From assembly GCA_017534535.1 (NCBI GenBank), contig JAFXVZ010000017.1:1-64000 (forward strand): DNA of 64,000 nt, given 5' to 3'. This DNA is from Bacteroidaceae bacterium (GTDB taxonomy: Bacteria > Bacteroidota > Bacteroidia > Bacteroidales > Bacteroidaceae). Shown piece by piece: positions 43,682 through 52,716 of this stretch. The notes under the pieces were generated by a model. That model saw only the letters and a list, made by a program, of their open reading frames with translations, had not been told where the DNA came from and ran no database searches. Within the stretch, counting starts at the first letter, position 1; every line of letters starts with the position of its first letter. A program made the position numbers and the translations under genes.

Positions 43682-44518
43682 TCATTGTTTGATAAAATGT
43701 GGAAAATCCGGTTCTCCTAACATGGGTTCGTATTCAAAACCCATATAAGAGAAGGCTGAAAGGCCATCGGGATTCGTGATTTGATTATCAATGATGAACC
43801 TCGTCATGGCTCCACGACACGTTTTTGCCCATACAGCCTGAATTTTCAGATCGTTTCCTTTTTTCACATAAAACAATGGCTGAATGACACGAATCTCCTT
43901 ACGGACACGTTGCCAATCAAAGAGGTGCTGGTATTCCTCAGTAGCAAGGTGTATCAGTATTCCGTCATCAGCCTTCACGCTGTCTATCAGTACATCTGTC
44001 AGGCGATTCTTCCAGAAACCAAACATATTCTGCCCTTCTCCGCTTGGTAGTTCTACATTTCCCTCCATCCGATAAGGCAGAATACCATCAAGCGGACGAA
44101 GTAGTCCATACAGAAAAGACGTTATCCAAAGTGTTTCCTGTGAATAATTGAGGCCATCAGAAGTCAGCGTTTCAGCCTTCAGATGCTTATAAGCTTGACC
44201 GTGATATGCAAGGATAGCAGGCAGCTTAGGCTTTTCATTGAAAAACTGCATGAATCTTAACCGATTCTGTGATGCAATCTGATGACTACAGCCCAGTATT
44301 TCTGCAATCGTTTCTGTTGAATACTGAGCCATATCCTTAGCAAAAGCCTGTGCCTCATTCTGGAAACGAGGTGTTGACAGGCTAATGTCGGGAAATGGTT
44401 TTAACCTGTCATTGGATTTCATCCCATGTTTCTCACGCTCGGCAAAACGAACAAGTTCGCTCTGCTCTCGCTTAATCGAAACATTCATTATCTTTGCGGA
44501 AGCAAGTATTATCTTCAT
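43682..44518 (-). CDS. yaaA: Peroxide stress protein YaaA
   Basis: A 278-residue protein of the UPF0246/DUF328 family, which limits free iron and oxidative DNA damage under peroxide in E. coli. Blocks seen: MKIILASAKIM, the family middle region AILAYHGQAYKHL, ILSFLYGLLRPLD-like stretch TSFLYGLLRPLDGILPYRME, FWKNRLTDVL and KTCRGAMTRFIIDN, GFEYEPMLGEPDF. The usual length is about 250-260. It follows the GNAT gene by 1 bp and is probably cotranscribed. Confidence 0.9.
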   Translation of the reverse strand: MKIILASAKIMNVSIKREQSELVRFAEREKHGMKSNDRLKPFPDISLSTPRFQNEAQAFAKDMAQYSTETIAEILGCSHQIASQNRLRFMQFFNEKPKLPAILAYHGQAYKHLKAETLTSDGLNYSQETLWITSFLYGLLRPLDGILPYRMEGNVELPSGEGQNMFGFWKNRLTDVLIDSVKADDGILIHLATEEYQHLFDWQRVRKEIRVIQPLFYVKKGNDLKIQAVWAKTCRGAMTRFIIDNQITNPDGLSAFSYMGFEYEPMLGEPDFPHFIKQ

Positions 44519-44519
44519 G

Positions 44520-44954
44520 TCAATTCAAGTCTTTTGACATTCTGTAACAAGTGAATGTCTCTCCCACGATTTTCTTTGAGTAGTCAGCCACATAACCCAT
44601 CGTCTCATAGAAATGTATTTTGTTGTCGCGGCTTTCTACTACTGCTTCTTTAAATCCAAGTTCGCTTGCCCACTTCTCAGCTTCTTTCACGACAAGCGTA
44701 CCAATTCCCCTGCCTCGATATTCAGGGAGTACAACGATTCGCCCCAACATCACACTTTTTTCATCAATTGCATATAACCTACAAGTAGCAACAGGCAGGT
44801 AGTTATCGACCATCACAATATATTTTGTATTAGGAGTGTCATGTTCATCAAACTCTACGTCAAGAGGTATCTGGTGCTTCCTAGCCATTGCCTGTATTCT
44901 TACATAATAGGCTCCAGCTTGTTCTGCTGTCTTTGTTGCTCTGATAATTTCCAT
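44520..44954 (-). CDS. GNAT family N-acetyltransferase
   Basis: A 144-residue enzyme. The acetyl-CoA-binding motif is VLPEYRGRGIGTLVVKEAEK (motif A), preceded by YLPVATCRLYAI and followed by GFKEAVVESRDNKIHFYETMGY (motif B). It is similar to ElaA/YjcF-like acetyltransferases, but the substrate is unknown. It heads a small operon with yaaA; a -7 box TATTTTTG lies at 45104-45111, giving a leader of about 140 nt. Confidence 0.85.
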   Translation of the reverse strand: MEIIRATKTAEQAGAYYVRIQAMARKHQIPLDVEFDEHDTPNTKYIVMVDNYLPVATCRLYAIDEKSVMLGRIVVLPEYRGRGIGTLVVKEAEKWASELGFKEAVVESRDNKIHFYETMGYVADYSKKIVGETFTCYRMSKDLN

Positions 44955-45103
44955 ATATCACTATTTTATAGGGTCTGAACAATACTCTTCCCTTCCTCAA
45001 TCCTTGCAGAACAAACCAATCCTAACAGTGTTTTTTGCTTTACCTACCAAAAACAGGAATTCCTTATAGTGGTTCACGTCTGCTATGTATTTTAAACTGG
45101 CTA

Positions 45104-45111
45104 CAAAAATA
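45104..45111 (-). promoter_or_regulatory. -7 box of the GNAT-yaaA operon
   Basis: TATTTTTG on the minus strand, with a TTTG 23 bp upstream (45135-45138), slightly longer than the usual 19-21 bp spacer. Confidence 0.4.
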
Positions 45112-45185
45112 CTCAAATTTCTTTGGAAAATTGCCAAAATAACACATCTTCACTACAGAATTGAATGTTTTTCCCTATTTTTGTG

Positions 45186-45193
45186 TAATTTTG
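45186..45193 (+). promoter_or_regulatory. -7 box for the CxxC micro-ORF
   Basis: TAATTTTG matches TAnnTTTG and lies 25 bp before the ATG at 45218, back to back with the GNAT promoter. Confidence 0.45.
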
Positions 45194-45217
45194 TGCACAA
45201 ATAGAGCGAAGAATCGT

Positions 45218-45328
45218 ATGGCACATCATTGTGAGAACTGCAAATTTAGGACGCATTATAACAAGAAGCCCTATTCATTCTTTGCGTTGGCATATCATTT
45301 TCTGCGTAAATGGAGAGACGTTCATTAG
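45218..45328 (+). CDS. CxxC micro-protein, probably truncated
   Basis: A 36-residue frame starting MAHHCENCKFRTHYNKKP, with one CxxC pair and a basic/aromatic tail (YHFLRKWRDVH). I recall a family of about 60-residue Bacteroidales proteins with a similar start (HCxxCKFRxxYxxxP) that continues through a Trp-rich segment; this copy stops early. It has its own -7 box. The following 135 bp to the SMR gene show no further frame. It may be a real small zinc-ribbon-like protein or a decayed one. Confidence 0.5.
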   Translation: MAHHCENCKFRTHYNKKPYSFFALAYHFLRKWRDVH

Positions 45329-45465
45329 TTAAATTGGCTCATGGGTCTACACTTGAAACAAGAAAGGTAAGAAGATTAGTACTAGAGCAGCGAGATAGAT
45401 AACAAGCCTTAGAAGGAGTCGCCGAGATAGTCTTGCAGCCCTCAATAGGCACGTTAATTATATAA

Positions 45466-45768
45466 ATGAATTGGATAATATTGATTGTTGCAGGGCTATG
45501 TGAGGTTGGTTTCACATATTGCCTCGGAAGAACAAAAGGAGTAGTTGGAAGTGAATGGTGGACTTGGATTGCGGCCTTTGCGGTTTTGTATGTCCTAAGT
45601 GCTGTTCTTTTGGCAAAAGCTACACAGACAATAGCGTTAGGTATAGCCTATCCTGTCTGGACTGGAATCGGAGCAGTAGGCGCAGTTCTTGTAGGAATCC
45701 TCATCTTCCGCGAGCCTGCAACATTCTGGAGATTGTTTTTCTTGACAACTCTTATCGGGTCATTATAG
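45466..45768 (+). CDS. SMR family efflux protein (SugE-like), C-terminal frameshift
   Basis: A 100-residue four-helix small multidrug resistance protein. The conserved Glu13 (IVAGLCEVGFTYCLG) that binds substrate and protons, the AYPVWTGIGAVGA signature of the third helix and the FREPATFWRLFFLTTLI helix are present. The SugE/GdX-like signature fits guanidinium export. The frame stops at TAG after IGSL, but one base later the next frame reads IIGLKVLS and ends at 45788, exactly the normal family C-terminus. A single-base loss near 45761 therefore removes about seven residues. Helix 4 is otherwise complete, so activity might survive. Confidence 0.82.
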   Translation: MNWIILIVAGLCEVGFTYCLGRTKGVVGSEWWTWIAAFAVLYVLSAVLLAKATQTIALGIAYPVWTGIGAVGAVLVGILIFREPATFWRLFFLTTLIGSL

Positions 45769-45790
45769 GATTAAAGGTATTATCGTGAAT

Positions 45791-46276
45791 ATGTCAGTAT
45801 TTAGAGAAATGAGAAGAAAACGCCAACAGCTTTCAGATGAAGAAAGTATTGGTATATTACAGAGGGCTACATCTGGAACATTGGCATTGCTTGGTGATAA
45901 TGGCTACCCCTATGCTGTGCCTATCAGCTATGTCTATTCTGAAGGGAAAATCTATTTCCATAGTGCTTTGAGCGGCCATAAGGTAGATGCTATCAGGAAC
46001 TGTGACAAGGCTTCTTTCTGTGTAATCGATCAAGACAATGTGCAGCCAGAGAGGTACACTACCTTCTTTCGTAGTGTGATAGCTTTTGGGAAAATCCATA
46101 TTGTCGAGGATGAAATGGAAAAGCTGACGACAGCGCGGTTGCTTGGCAACAAATACAACCCAAATCAAGAAGAAGCCTTACAGAAAGAAATTGAGAGTGG
46201 TTTTTCCCGCATGTTAGCCATCCGCTTTGACATAGAGCATCTGACAGGAAAAGAAGCAATAGAGTTAAAAACCTGA
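45791..46276 (+). CDS. Pyridoxamine 5'-phosphate oxidase-like, NimA-related flavoprotein
   Basis: A 161-residue protein with the split-barrel FMN fold. Start MSVFREMRRKRQQLSDEESI, then YPYAVPISYVYSEGKIYFHS, ALSGHKVDAIRNCDKASFCV and ARLLGNKYNPNQ, ending EHLTGKEAIEL: this matches the NimA/NimB-like nitroreductase group in order and length. Some members in Bacteroides reduce 5-nitroimidazoles, many chromosomal relatives have no proven drug role, so resistance should not be assumed. The ATG at 45791 is used; the longer frame uses GTG. It lies right after the SMR gene's normal stop (45788), so the two were once a coupled pair. Confidence 0.85.
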   Translation: MSVFREMRRKRQQLSDEESIGILQRATSGTLALLGDNGYPYAVPISYVYSEGKIYFHSALSGHKVDAIRNCDKASFCVIDQDNVQPERYTTFFRSVIAFGKIHIVEDEMEKLTTARLLGNKYNPNQEEALQKEIESGFSRMLAIRFDIEHLTGKEAIELKT

Positions 46277-46512
46277 ATCATTTACGTATCTCTAATTTTA
46301 TTATTACCTTTTTATCAGAAAACATTGGGATCCGTTCAGGTTTCAACTGAATTCGGAGGTGAAGGTACACAATAAAAACGAGACCACCAAGAGAACTGTG
46401 TGTCTGTTGGTGTATATTACGCTGTATTGGCGGCGTTATCCGGAAGAACATATCAGCAATGAATTATCAACAACCATACAGGGGAAAATCTTCTGTACAG
46501 GTTACTTATAAA

Positions 46513-47680
46513 CTACTGGTCATCGTCATCATCGGGATACACTTCTTCATTGAAACCGCTCTTGCTCCATAGCGGGGTTTGCTGGCAGTTCATATACAGC
46601 CAGCGACTCCAGCCGGTTATCTTGTCGAAGGCAAGCTGGCCAAAGGTTGCATCGAGAGTACCCCCCCAGTTACCCTCTCCTATCTGTTCGAGGGCGTAGT
46701 CAAAATCGTCTTCGTTCTTATAGTATCCATTCACTCCCGTGTACTCCACGATACCACCGTCAGCCTTGTAGAGTGTAGCCCTGTCCAAACGATTGGTGGA
46801 GGTATTATCCCAAAGCGTACGGAAGGTGTTCCCGTTGGTGGCTAAGAGCACAGTGTAATCTACCATATAGGCATGGATACTTAGATATTGACTGTAAACC
46901 TGTGCTAAGATGCAGTCGTTGAAGGCTTTCTCCATATCCTTGTTGAATTGGTCACCATAGACTTCTGGCAGAGCAAGGAGAATCTTCTCCATATACTTGG
47001 CAGCATCAAAGCGGTCGAACTTATCTGAGACTCTCACAACCTTTGCCGTCACCTGGTCTATCCGTTGACGCTGCTCATCAGTGCCGTTCTGATAGGTGTT
47101 ACAGAGGCGTTCGACGAAATCACCCATCATTTCTCCCAGATGGTTCAGACAGTCGGTGCGGGTGATGGTGACATCCTGGTAGAGCGGTGAACTGCCATCC
47201 CAAAGGTCCCCGTCCCACTTCTTCATCAACATTCTGGTGTATTCAGTCAATCCTTGCTGAATGTCCTGGGGATACTGAGCAAGGCAATCAAGCAGGGCGT
47301 TATAGTACCCACCACCCTGTAAGGTGTAGCTGAAAGCTACAACATAATCGCACAGGTCCTTGAGTTCAAAAAGGTATTCCAATGAGTTCATCAGACAGCA
47401 GTCGAAATAGACAGTGCTAATCTTGACACCTGCCGACTTGATGGCCTGAGCCAGTTCGAATACGGTCAAGCTCTTACTGAGACCCGTATCATCAAGCAAG
47501 GCACGTGTTTGGATGCGCGGGTCGGTATTATAATCCGTAGAAGATGATGGTCATGTCAGCCAAGTTTTCTACCATGGGATCTTCGTGCGATGCAGCAGGT
47601 TCGTCCTTGTCACTGCAAGATATCAACGTCATTCCGCAAATCAGGATGGCTGACAGCATCCATGTTATTTGCTTAGCCAT
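46513..47680 (-). pseudogene. Clostripain-type (C11) cysteine peptidase, internal deletion
   Basis: The gene starts at ATG 47680 with a lipoprotein signal (MLSAILICGMTLISC) and reads 50 residues to FYGL-stop (47528). A second frame, shifted, picks up at DYNTDPRIQTRALLDDTGL and runs 330 residues to 46513 with the catalytic Cys block VYFDCCLMNSLEYLF. In intact C11 proteins the TIIFYG segment continues as a Gly-rich loop followed by about 100 residues including the catalytic His (GHGGG-type). Here that part is deleted, and the junction shifts the frame. The enzyme would lack its His and signal peptide, so it is almost certainly inactive. Confidence 0.85.
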
Positions 47681-47743
47681 TTGTCGTTGATTTAGTTGTT
47701 ATTTAATAAGTAGCTTTTGCAGGGGAGCATCCCCCTTTTGACA

Positions 47744-48328
47744 CTATAGTGCTTCCATCTCCCTTGCCACTTTCTCCTCACAATTCCTCATGGCATCGAT
47801 GGTCTTCTGCAATACCTCGTCAAGGGGCCAGCCCAGCATCTCAGCTCCTTGCTCAATCACCTCGCGTGAACAGCCTGCGGCGAAACCCTTCGACTTATAT
47901 TTCTTCTTGAGCGACTTTAGTTCCATATCCTGCACACTCTTTGAAGGACGCATCAGCGCAGCAGCACCAATCAGTCCTGTGAGTTCGTCGGTAGCGAAAA
48001 GCACCTTCTCCATCAGGTGTTCAGGTTTCACATCCACATGCATACCATACGCATGACTGCAGATGGCATGAATCATTTGCTCACCAACGCCTCCTTCGCG
48101 TAGCAGTTCAGGTGCTTTGATGCAATGCTCCTCAGGGAACTGCTCGAAGTCGATGTCGTGTAGCAGTCCCACCATTCCCCAGAAATCCACCTCATCGGCA
48201 AAGCCCAGTTGCTCTGCATACCAACGCATTACGCCCTCTACAGTCAGGGCATGTTGTAGGTGAAAGTGATCCTTGTTGTATTTCCTGAGCAGCTCCCATG
48301 CCGCCTCCCTTGTTATGTGATTTTCCAT
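47744..48328 (-). CDS. HD domain protein
   Basis: A 194-residue cytosolic protein with the HD metal-binding phosphohydrolase fold: the first His in NKDHFHLQHALTVEG, the HD pair in VGLLHDIDFEQFPEEHC, His in AICSHAYGM and the late Asp in LFATDELTGLI. The ATG at 48328 (MENHITREAAW) is favoured; the longer frame extends into the promoter. Related proteins are annotated as hydrolases, yet the substrate is unknown. A -7 box TAACTTTG lies at 48372-48379 on the minus strand. It is divergent from the esterase gene. Confidence 0.85.
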   Translation of the reverse strand: MENHITREAAWELLRKYNKDHFHLQHALTVEGVMRWYAEQLGFADEVDFWGMVGLLHDIDFEQFPEEHCIKAPELLREGGVGEQMIHAICSHAYGMHVDVKPEHLMEKVLFATDELTGLIGAAALMRPSKSVQDMELKSLKKKYKSKGFAAGCSREVIEQGAEMLGWPLDEVLQKTIDAMRNCEEKVAREMEAL

Positions 48329-48371
48329 AATCCTTACTTTTGAAGTTTTCAAAGTAATAAAAAGTTAGGGA

Positions 48372-48379
48372 CAAAGTTA
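48372..48379 (-). promoter_or_regulatory. -7 box of the HD-domain gene
   Basis: TAACTTTG on the minus strand, a perfect consensus match; no obvious -33 box. On the plus strand TATCTTTA at 48401-48408 is a near match serving the divergent esterase gene. Confidence 0.45.
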
Positions 48380-48431
48380 GCAATTAATAATTAAATCTAT
48401 TATCTTTACACCCAAATTAACAACTAAACTA

Positions 48432-49574
48432 ATGAATATGATGAAAAAAACGGTATTAGGAATGATTATGCTCCTATTGGGCAGCTCATTCGCTTGTGCA
48501 CAAGGAGGTCAGCTTACAGCAACCCCGAAGGAGGATTTTGTTCCCAGCGAGCTGAATCAGCCCGGACAGGAATATCCCATGGTGAACTCAGAAGGTTATG
48601 CACGTTTTCGCATTGTAGCACCTGATGCAAAATCGGTTATCGTAAGTCTTGGTTTGGGTGGCAGAGGCGGTACAGTGCTCCACAAAGACAATGATGGAGT
48701 ATGGACTGGTACTACTGAAGGTCCGCTGGATCCTGGATTCCACTACTATCACCTAACTATCGATGGTGGTGTGTTCAACGATCCCGGCACACACAACTAC
48801 TTTGGTTCAACCCGTTGGGAAAGTGGCATAGAAATACCCGCTCCCGACCAGGATATCTATGCTTGCCGTAAGGACATCGAACACGGCAATATCCAGGAAG
48901 CGCTTTTCTATTCACCCAGTCAGGGAAAGATGCAAACGGCAATGGTTTATCTGCCCCCAACCTATGGCAAGATAGTGAATGGCAAGCAGGAACGCTTCCC
49001 CGTGCTTTATCTGCAGCACGGATGGGGTGAGAACGAAACCAGTTGGGGTAAGCAAGGGCATGCAGGCCTCATCATGGACAACCTTATTGCCGACGGTAAG
49101 ATACAGCCTTTCATCGTGGTGATGGCTTATGGTCTGACCAACGACTTCAAGTTTGGCACCATAGGGCAGTTCACTGCCAAGGAGTTCGAGACCTTGTTGA
49201 TTGACGAACTGATTCCTTTCATCGACCAGCATTACCTCACCAAAGCCGACAAGTGGAACCGTGCGATGGCTGGTCTGTCGATGGGTGGCATGGAGACCAA
49301 GCTCATCACATTGCGTCGTCCTGAAGTGTTTGGTTATTGGGGTTTGCTCAGTGGTGGACAATATGCACCAGAAGAGATCAAGGACCCAAAAATTGTGAAG
49401 TATATTTTTGAGAGCTGTGGTTCTAAAGAGAATCCCGACGGCATCAACAAGAGCGTAGAGGCTCTGAAGGCTGCTGGTTACAATGCCGAAGGGTTTATTT
49501 CTGAAGGCACAGCACATGAGTTCCTGACCTGGCGTCGCAGCCTCTACCTGATGGCTCAGAAACTCTTCAAATAA
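48432..49574 (+). CDS. CE1-like esterase with N-terminal E-set domain
   Basis: A 380-residue secreted alpha/beta hydrolase (signal VLGMIMLLLGSSFACAQ). Residues 30-135 form an E-set/CBM48-like domain (ARFRIVAPDAKSVIVSLGLG, GFHYYHLTIDG). From residue 155 the esterase D/feruloyl-esterase fold follows: FPVLYLQHGWGENETSW, nucleophile Ser in MAGLSMGGMET and catalytic His in SEGTAHEFLTWRR. This architecture is common in Bacteroidetes xylan- and pectin-use loci, where the enzymes remove acetyl or feruloyl groups. It stands without other CAZymes nearby, followed after 12 bp by mutS2. Confidence 0.87.
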   Translation: MNMMKKTVLGMIMLLLGSSFACAQGGQLTATPKEDFVPSELNQPGQEYPMVNSEGYARFRIVAPDAKSVIVSLGLGGRGGTVLHKDNDGVWTGTTEGPLDPGFHYYHLTIDGGVFNDPGTHNYFGSTRWESGIEIPAPDQDIYACRKDIEHGNIQEALFYSPSQGKMQTAMVYLPPTYGKIVNGKQERFPVLYLQHGWGENETSWGKQGHAGLIMDNLIADGKIQPFIVVMAYGLTNDFKFGTIGQFTAKEFETLLIDELIPFIDQHYLTKADKWNRAMAGLSMGGMETKLITLRRPEVFGYWGLLSGGQYAPEEIKDPKIVKYIFESCGSKENPDGINKSVEALKAAGYNAEGFISEGTAHEFLTWRRSLYLMAQKLFK

Positions 49575-49586
49575 GTTTAATTTAAT

Positions 49587-52121
49587 ATGATATATCCACA
49601 GAACTTTGAACAAAAAATAGGGTTTAATCAAATACGGCAGTTGCTGAAGGGTAAGTGCCTCAGCACATTGGGGGAAGAACGTGTGGACAGCATGGCGTTC
49701 AGTACCACTTACGCCTATATCAGCCAACAGCTCGACTTGACTTGCGAGTTTCTCAGCATACTGGAGGGCGATGAAGACTTCCCTGCTCAGTTTTTCTTCG
49801 ATGTGCGTCCTGCACTGAACCGTGTGAAGGTGGTGGGACTATTCTTGGAGGAGCAAGAGTTGTTCGACCTACGACGCTCCCTGGAAACGATTCGCGACAT
49901 CGTACGTTTCCTAAAAGTGGAGGAAACTGAGGAAGGGGGTACTATGCCCTACCCTAACCTGTGTGATCTGGCTGGCAACATTCTGGTATTCCCAAAGCTG
50001 ATCAGTCGAATTAACAGCATCTTGAGTCCATACGGACAAATCAAAGATAATGCATCACCTGAACTGGCTCGCATACGCAAGGAACATGCAGCTACACTAA
50101 ACAGCATCTCCCGCATCTTGGCTGGTATACTACGGAATGCGCAGAGTGAAGGTTTTGTGGATAAGGATGTGGCACCTACCATGCGTGACGGGCGACTGGT
50201 GATTCCTGTCGCTCCCGCCATGAAACGTAAGGTGAAGGGCATTGTGCACGATGAGTCGGCAAGTGGCAAGACGGTGTTTATCGAGCCCGAGGGCGTGGTA
50301 GAAGCAAACAACCGTGTGCGAGAACTGGAAAGTGAGGAAAGACGTGAGATTGCAAGGATACTGATGGAGTTTACCGACGAGCTGCGTCCACTGATTCCCG
50401 ATGTGCTGCAATCATACGAGTTCCTGGCAGAAATCGACTTCATCCGTGCGAAGGCATTGTTTGCACAGCAAATGGGAGGCATTAAGCCTGCATTTGAGAA
50501 TAAGCAGCTGATAGACTGGGGTGCAGCCATACATCCCTTGCTGCAGATTTCGTTGGCGAAGCATCATAAGAAAGTAGTACCGTTAGACATTGAGCTCACG
50601 AAGGAGCGTCGCATCCTCTTGATATCGGGACCTAATGCTGGTGGTAAGTCGGTGTGCCTCAAGACGGTGGGCTTGCTACAATATATGTTGCAATGCGGTT
50701 TGCTGATTCCATTGCACGAAGGGAGTCATGCAGGCCTCTTCAACAGTATCTTTATTGACATCGGCGACGAACAAAGCATTGAGGACGACCTAAGTACCTA
50801 TTCATCCCATTTGCTGAACATGAAAAACATGATGAAGCAATGCAACAGCAAGAGCCTCATCTTGATAGACGAGTTTGGTGGGGGCACGGAACCTCAGATT
50901 GGCGGAGCAATTGCCGAAGCGGTGTTGAAGCGTTTTAACGAGAAGGGTACGTTTGGAGTGATTACCACGCACTATCAGAACTTGAAGCAGTTTGCCGATG
51001 CCCACGAAGGTATCGTGAATGGTGCGATGCTCTACGACCGTCACCTGATGCAACCACTCTTTTTATTGCAGATAGGTATGCCTGGCAGTTCGTTTGCAGT
51101 GGAGATTGCCCGCAAAATCGGGTTGCCTGAGGAGGTGATTGCCGATGCATCCAGCATTGTAGGCAGTGATTACATCAACTCCGACAAATATCTACAGGAT
51201 ATTGTGCGCGACAAACGATATTGGCAGAACAAACGTCAGAATATCCACCAACGGGAAAAGGTGATGGAGGAAATCATTGCCCGCTATGAGCGTGAATTGC
51301 AGGAGCTTCACCAGGAACGCAAGGATATTCTTCGTAACGCCAAGAGTGAGGCTGAGCAACTGGTACAGGAAGCGAATGCCCGCATCGAAGGTACCATCAA
51401 GGGCATCAAGGAGGCGCAGGCAGAGAAAGAAGAGACGAAGAAGATTCGTCAGGAGTTGGCTGATTTCCGCAAGCAGTTGCAGGAGCAGGAGGCACAAAAC
51501 GCAGAGGACAAGATTGCCCGCAAGATGGAGAAACTGCGTGAACGTCAGCAGCGTAAGAAAGACAAGAAAGCCAACAAAGGTAAGCAACCTGCACCCTCTC
51601 AGGAGGAACTGGCGGCGATGCAGGCTCAGCGTGAAGCAGAGCAGCAAGCGCAGATGACTGAGGGAACCAGCGTGAAGCTGAAAGGTCAAAGTGGTATCGG
51701 TAAGATACTGGAGATTCACGGGAAGGATGTGACGGTGGCGTTTGGTAGCATCAAGACTACCGTAAAAATGGAACGATTGGAGTTGGCGGAGGCACCTTCA
51801 CCCAAACCAGACATCAAGCAAAAGGCCACTTACCTCAGTGAGCAGACGCAGGATTCCATGCACGACCGCAAACTGAATTTCAAGCAAGATATCGACGTAC
51901 GAGGTATGAGAGGTGACGAAGCGATTCAAGCAGTGACGTATTTCATCGATGACGCCATCTTGATTGGGGTGTCACGAGTTAGGATTCTGCACGGCACTGG
52001 CACAGGTATTCTGCGCACATTGATTCGTCAGTATCTGCAAAGTGTAGCTGGCGTGAAGGGTTTCCACGATGAGCATGTGCAATTTGGAGGTGCGGGCATT
52101 ACTGTTGTTGATCTGGAGTAG
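49587..52121 (+). CDS. mutS2: Endonuclease MutS2
   Basis: An 844-residue MutS-family ATPase. Residues 1-300 are the core/lever domains; Walker A is GPNAGGKSVCLKTVG (near residue 348); Walker B and signature are LILIDEFGGGTEPQ and ESFAVEIARKIG-like stretch GSSFAVEIARKIGLP; residues 520-650 form a long charged coiled coil; residues 770-844 are the Smr nuclease domain with IDVRGMRGDEAI and LHGTGTGILRTL. It lacks MutS domain I, as usual. MutS2 suppresses homologous recombination or, as in Bacillus, splits stalled ribosomes. It follows the esterase by 12 bp; its last 23 bp overlap the convergent lipoprotein gene. Confidence 0.94.
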   Translation: MIYPQNFEQKIGFNQIRQLLKGKCLSTLGEERVDSMAFSTTYAYISQQLDLTCEFLSILEGDEDFPAQFFFDVRPALNRVKVVGLFLEEQELFDLRRSLETIRDIVRFLKVEETEEGGTMPYPNLCDLAGNILVFPKLISRINSILSPYGQIKDNASPELARIRKEHAATLNSISRILAGILRNAQSEGFVDKDVAPTMRDGRLVIPVAPAMKRKVKGIVHDESASGKTVFIEPEGVVEANNRVRELESEERREIARILMEFTDELRPLIPDVLQSYEFLAEIDFIRAKALFAQQMGGIKPAFENKQLIDWGAAIHPLLQISLAKHHKKVVPLDIELTKERRILLISGPNAGGKSVCLKTVGLLQYMLQCGLLIPLHEGSHAGLFNSIFIDIGDEQSIEDDLSTYSSHLLNMKNMMKQCNSKSLILIDEFGGGTEPQIGGAIAEAVLKRFNEKGTFGVITTHYQNLKQFADAHEGIVNGAMLYDRHLMQPLFLLQIGMPGSSFAVEIARKIGLPEEVIADASSIVGSDYINSDKYLQDIVRDKRYWQNKRQNIHQREKVMEEIIARYERELQELHQERKDILRNAKSEAEQLVQEANARIEGTIKGIKEAQAEKEETKKIRQELADFRKQLQEQEAQNAEDKIARKMEKLRERQQRKKDKKANKGKQPAPSQEELAAMQAQREAEQQAQMTEGTSVKLKGQSGIGKILEIHGKDVTVAFGSIKTTVKMERLELAEAPSPKPDIKQKATYLSEQTQDSMHDRKLNFKQDIDVRGMRGDEAIQAVTYFIDDAILIGVSRVRILHGTGTGILRTLIRQYLQSVAGVKGFHDEHVQFGGAGITVVDLE

Positions 52122-52662
52122 GCTCCTCGTAATCATCCATCAGGTCGGCCTTGTCAATAGAAAGCGTTCCATTTGGCAGGACTGTAACATGGAAGGGGAC
52201 ATAGAGGTCGCTCTCGGGATAACTTACGCTGGCGGCAAACATCAAACCGTATTCGGTTACATGGTCGAACACCAGGCCTTCGAGGATAGAATGCTTCAGG
52301 AAGTCAGCCTCCAGGAAAGAGGCGAAAGTCTGCTTGGTGAACTCCTTGAAAATTACCTCACGCCCTCCCGATGTGATACGCAGACCGATGGTATTGTCAT
52401 AATACTTGAGCCCCTGTTCGTCGGTCACAATAGGCAGGCGGGAGTCGGCTCTGCGGATTACATACATATCATAGTTTCTACCCTTGAACTCAGCTTCTGA
52501 GGTAGCATCAATAGTCTGTAACTGATGAATCTCATTACTGACAACATCTGGCTGGATAGACTCAACAACATAGTTGTCAGGATCTTTGCGCTGCGACTGC
52601 TTACGGCAAGAAGTCATCACAAGCAGTGACAGGCAAATCATCATATACAAATATCTTTTCAT
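52099..52662 (-). CDS. Lipoprotein, DUF4738-like
   Basis: A 187-residue lipoprotein (signal YLYMMICLSLLVMTSC). The mature part contains YDMYVIRRADSRLPIVTDEQ, YYDNTIGLRITSGGREVIFK and FTKQTFASFL, which look like the DUF4738 family of Bacteroidetes. The C-terminal strand region has LYVPFHVTVLPNGTLSID and an acidic tail. The function is unknown. It is a single gene with its own promoter, and its 3' end overlaps mutS2 by 23 bp on the opposite strand. Confidence 0.72.
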   Translation of the reverse strand: MKRYLYMMICLSLLVMTSCRKQSQRKDPDNYVVESIQPDVVSNEIHQLQTIDATSEAEFKGRNYDMYVIRRADSRLPIVTDEQGLKYYDNTIGLRITSGGREVIFKEFTKQTFASFLEADFLKHSILEGLVFDHVTEYGLMFAASVSYPESDLYVPFHVTVLPNGTLSIDKADLMDDYEEPTPDQQQ

Positions 52663-52685
52663 TGTCTCAGTTATAATTTACGCTG

Positions 52686-52716
52686 CAAAAATACTAATAA
52701 CTTGCGAAATATCAAA
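52686..52716 (-). promoter_or_regulatory. Promoter of the DUF4738-like gene
   Basis: On the minus strand: TTTG (52713-52716), 19 bp, TATTTTTG (52686-52693), a full consensus match. Confidence 0.75.

Noticed and set aside
45555..45788. Separate gene in the second frame of the SMR region
   Set aside because: Only its last eight residues make sense, as the displaced C-terminus of the SMR protein.
48912..49727. 271-residue minus-strand frame
   Set aside because: Antisense to the esterase and the start of mutS2; Cys/His-rich shadow sequence without a fold.
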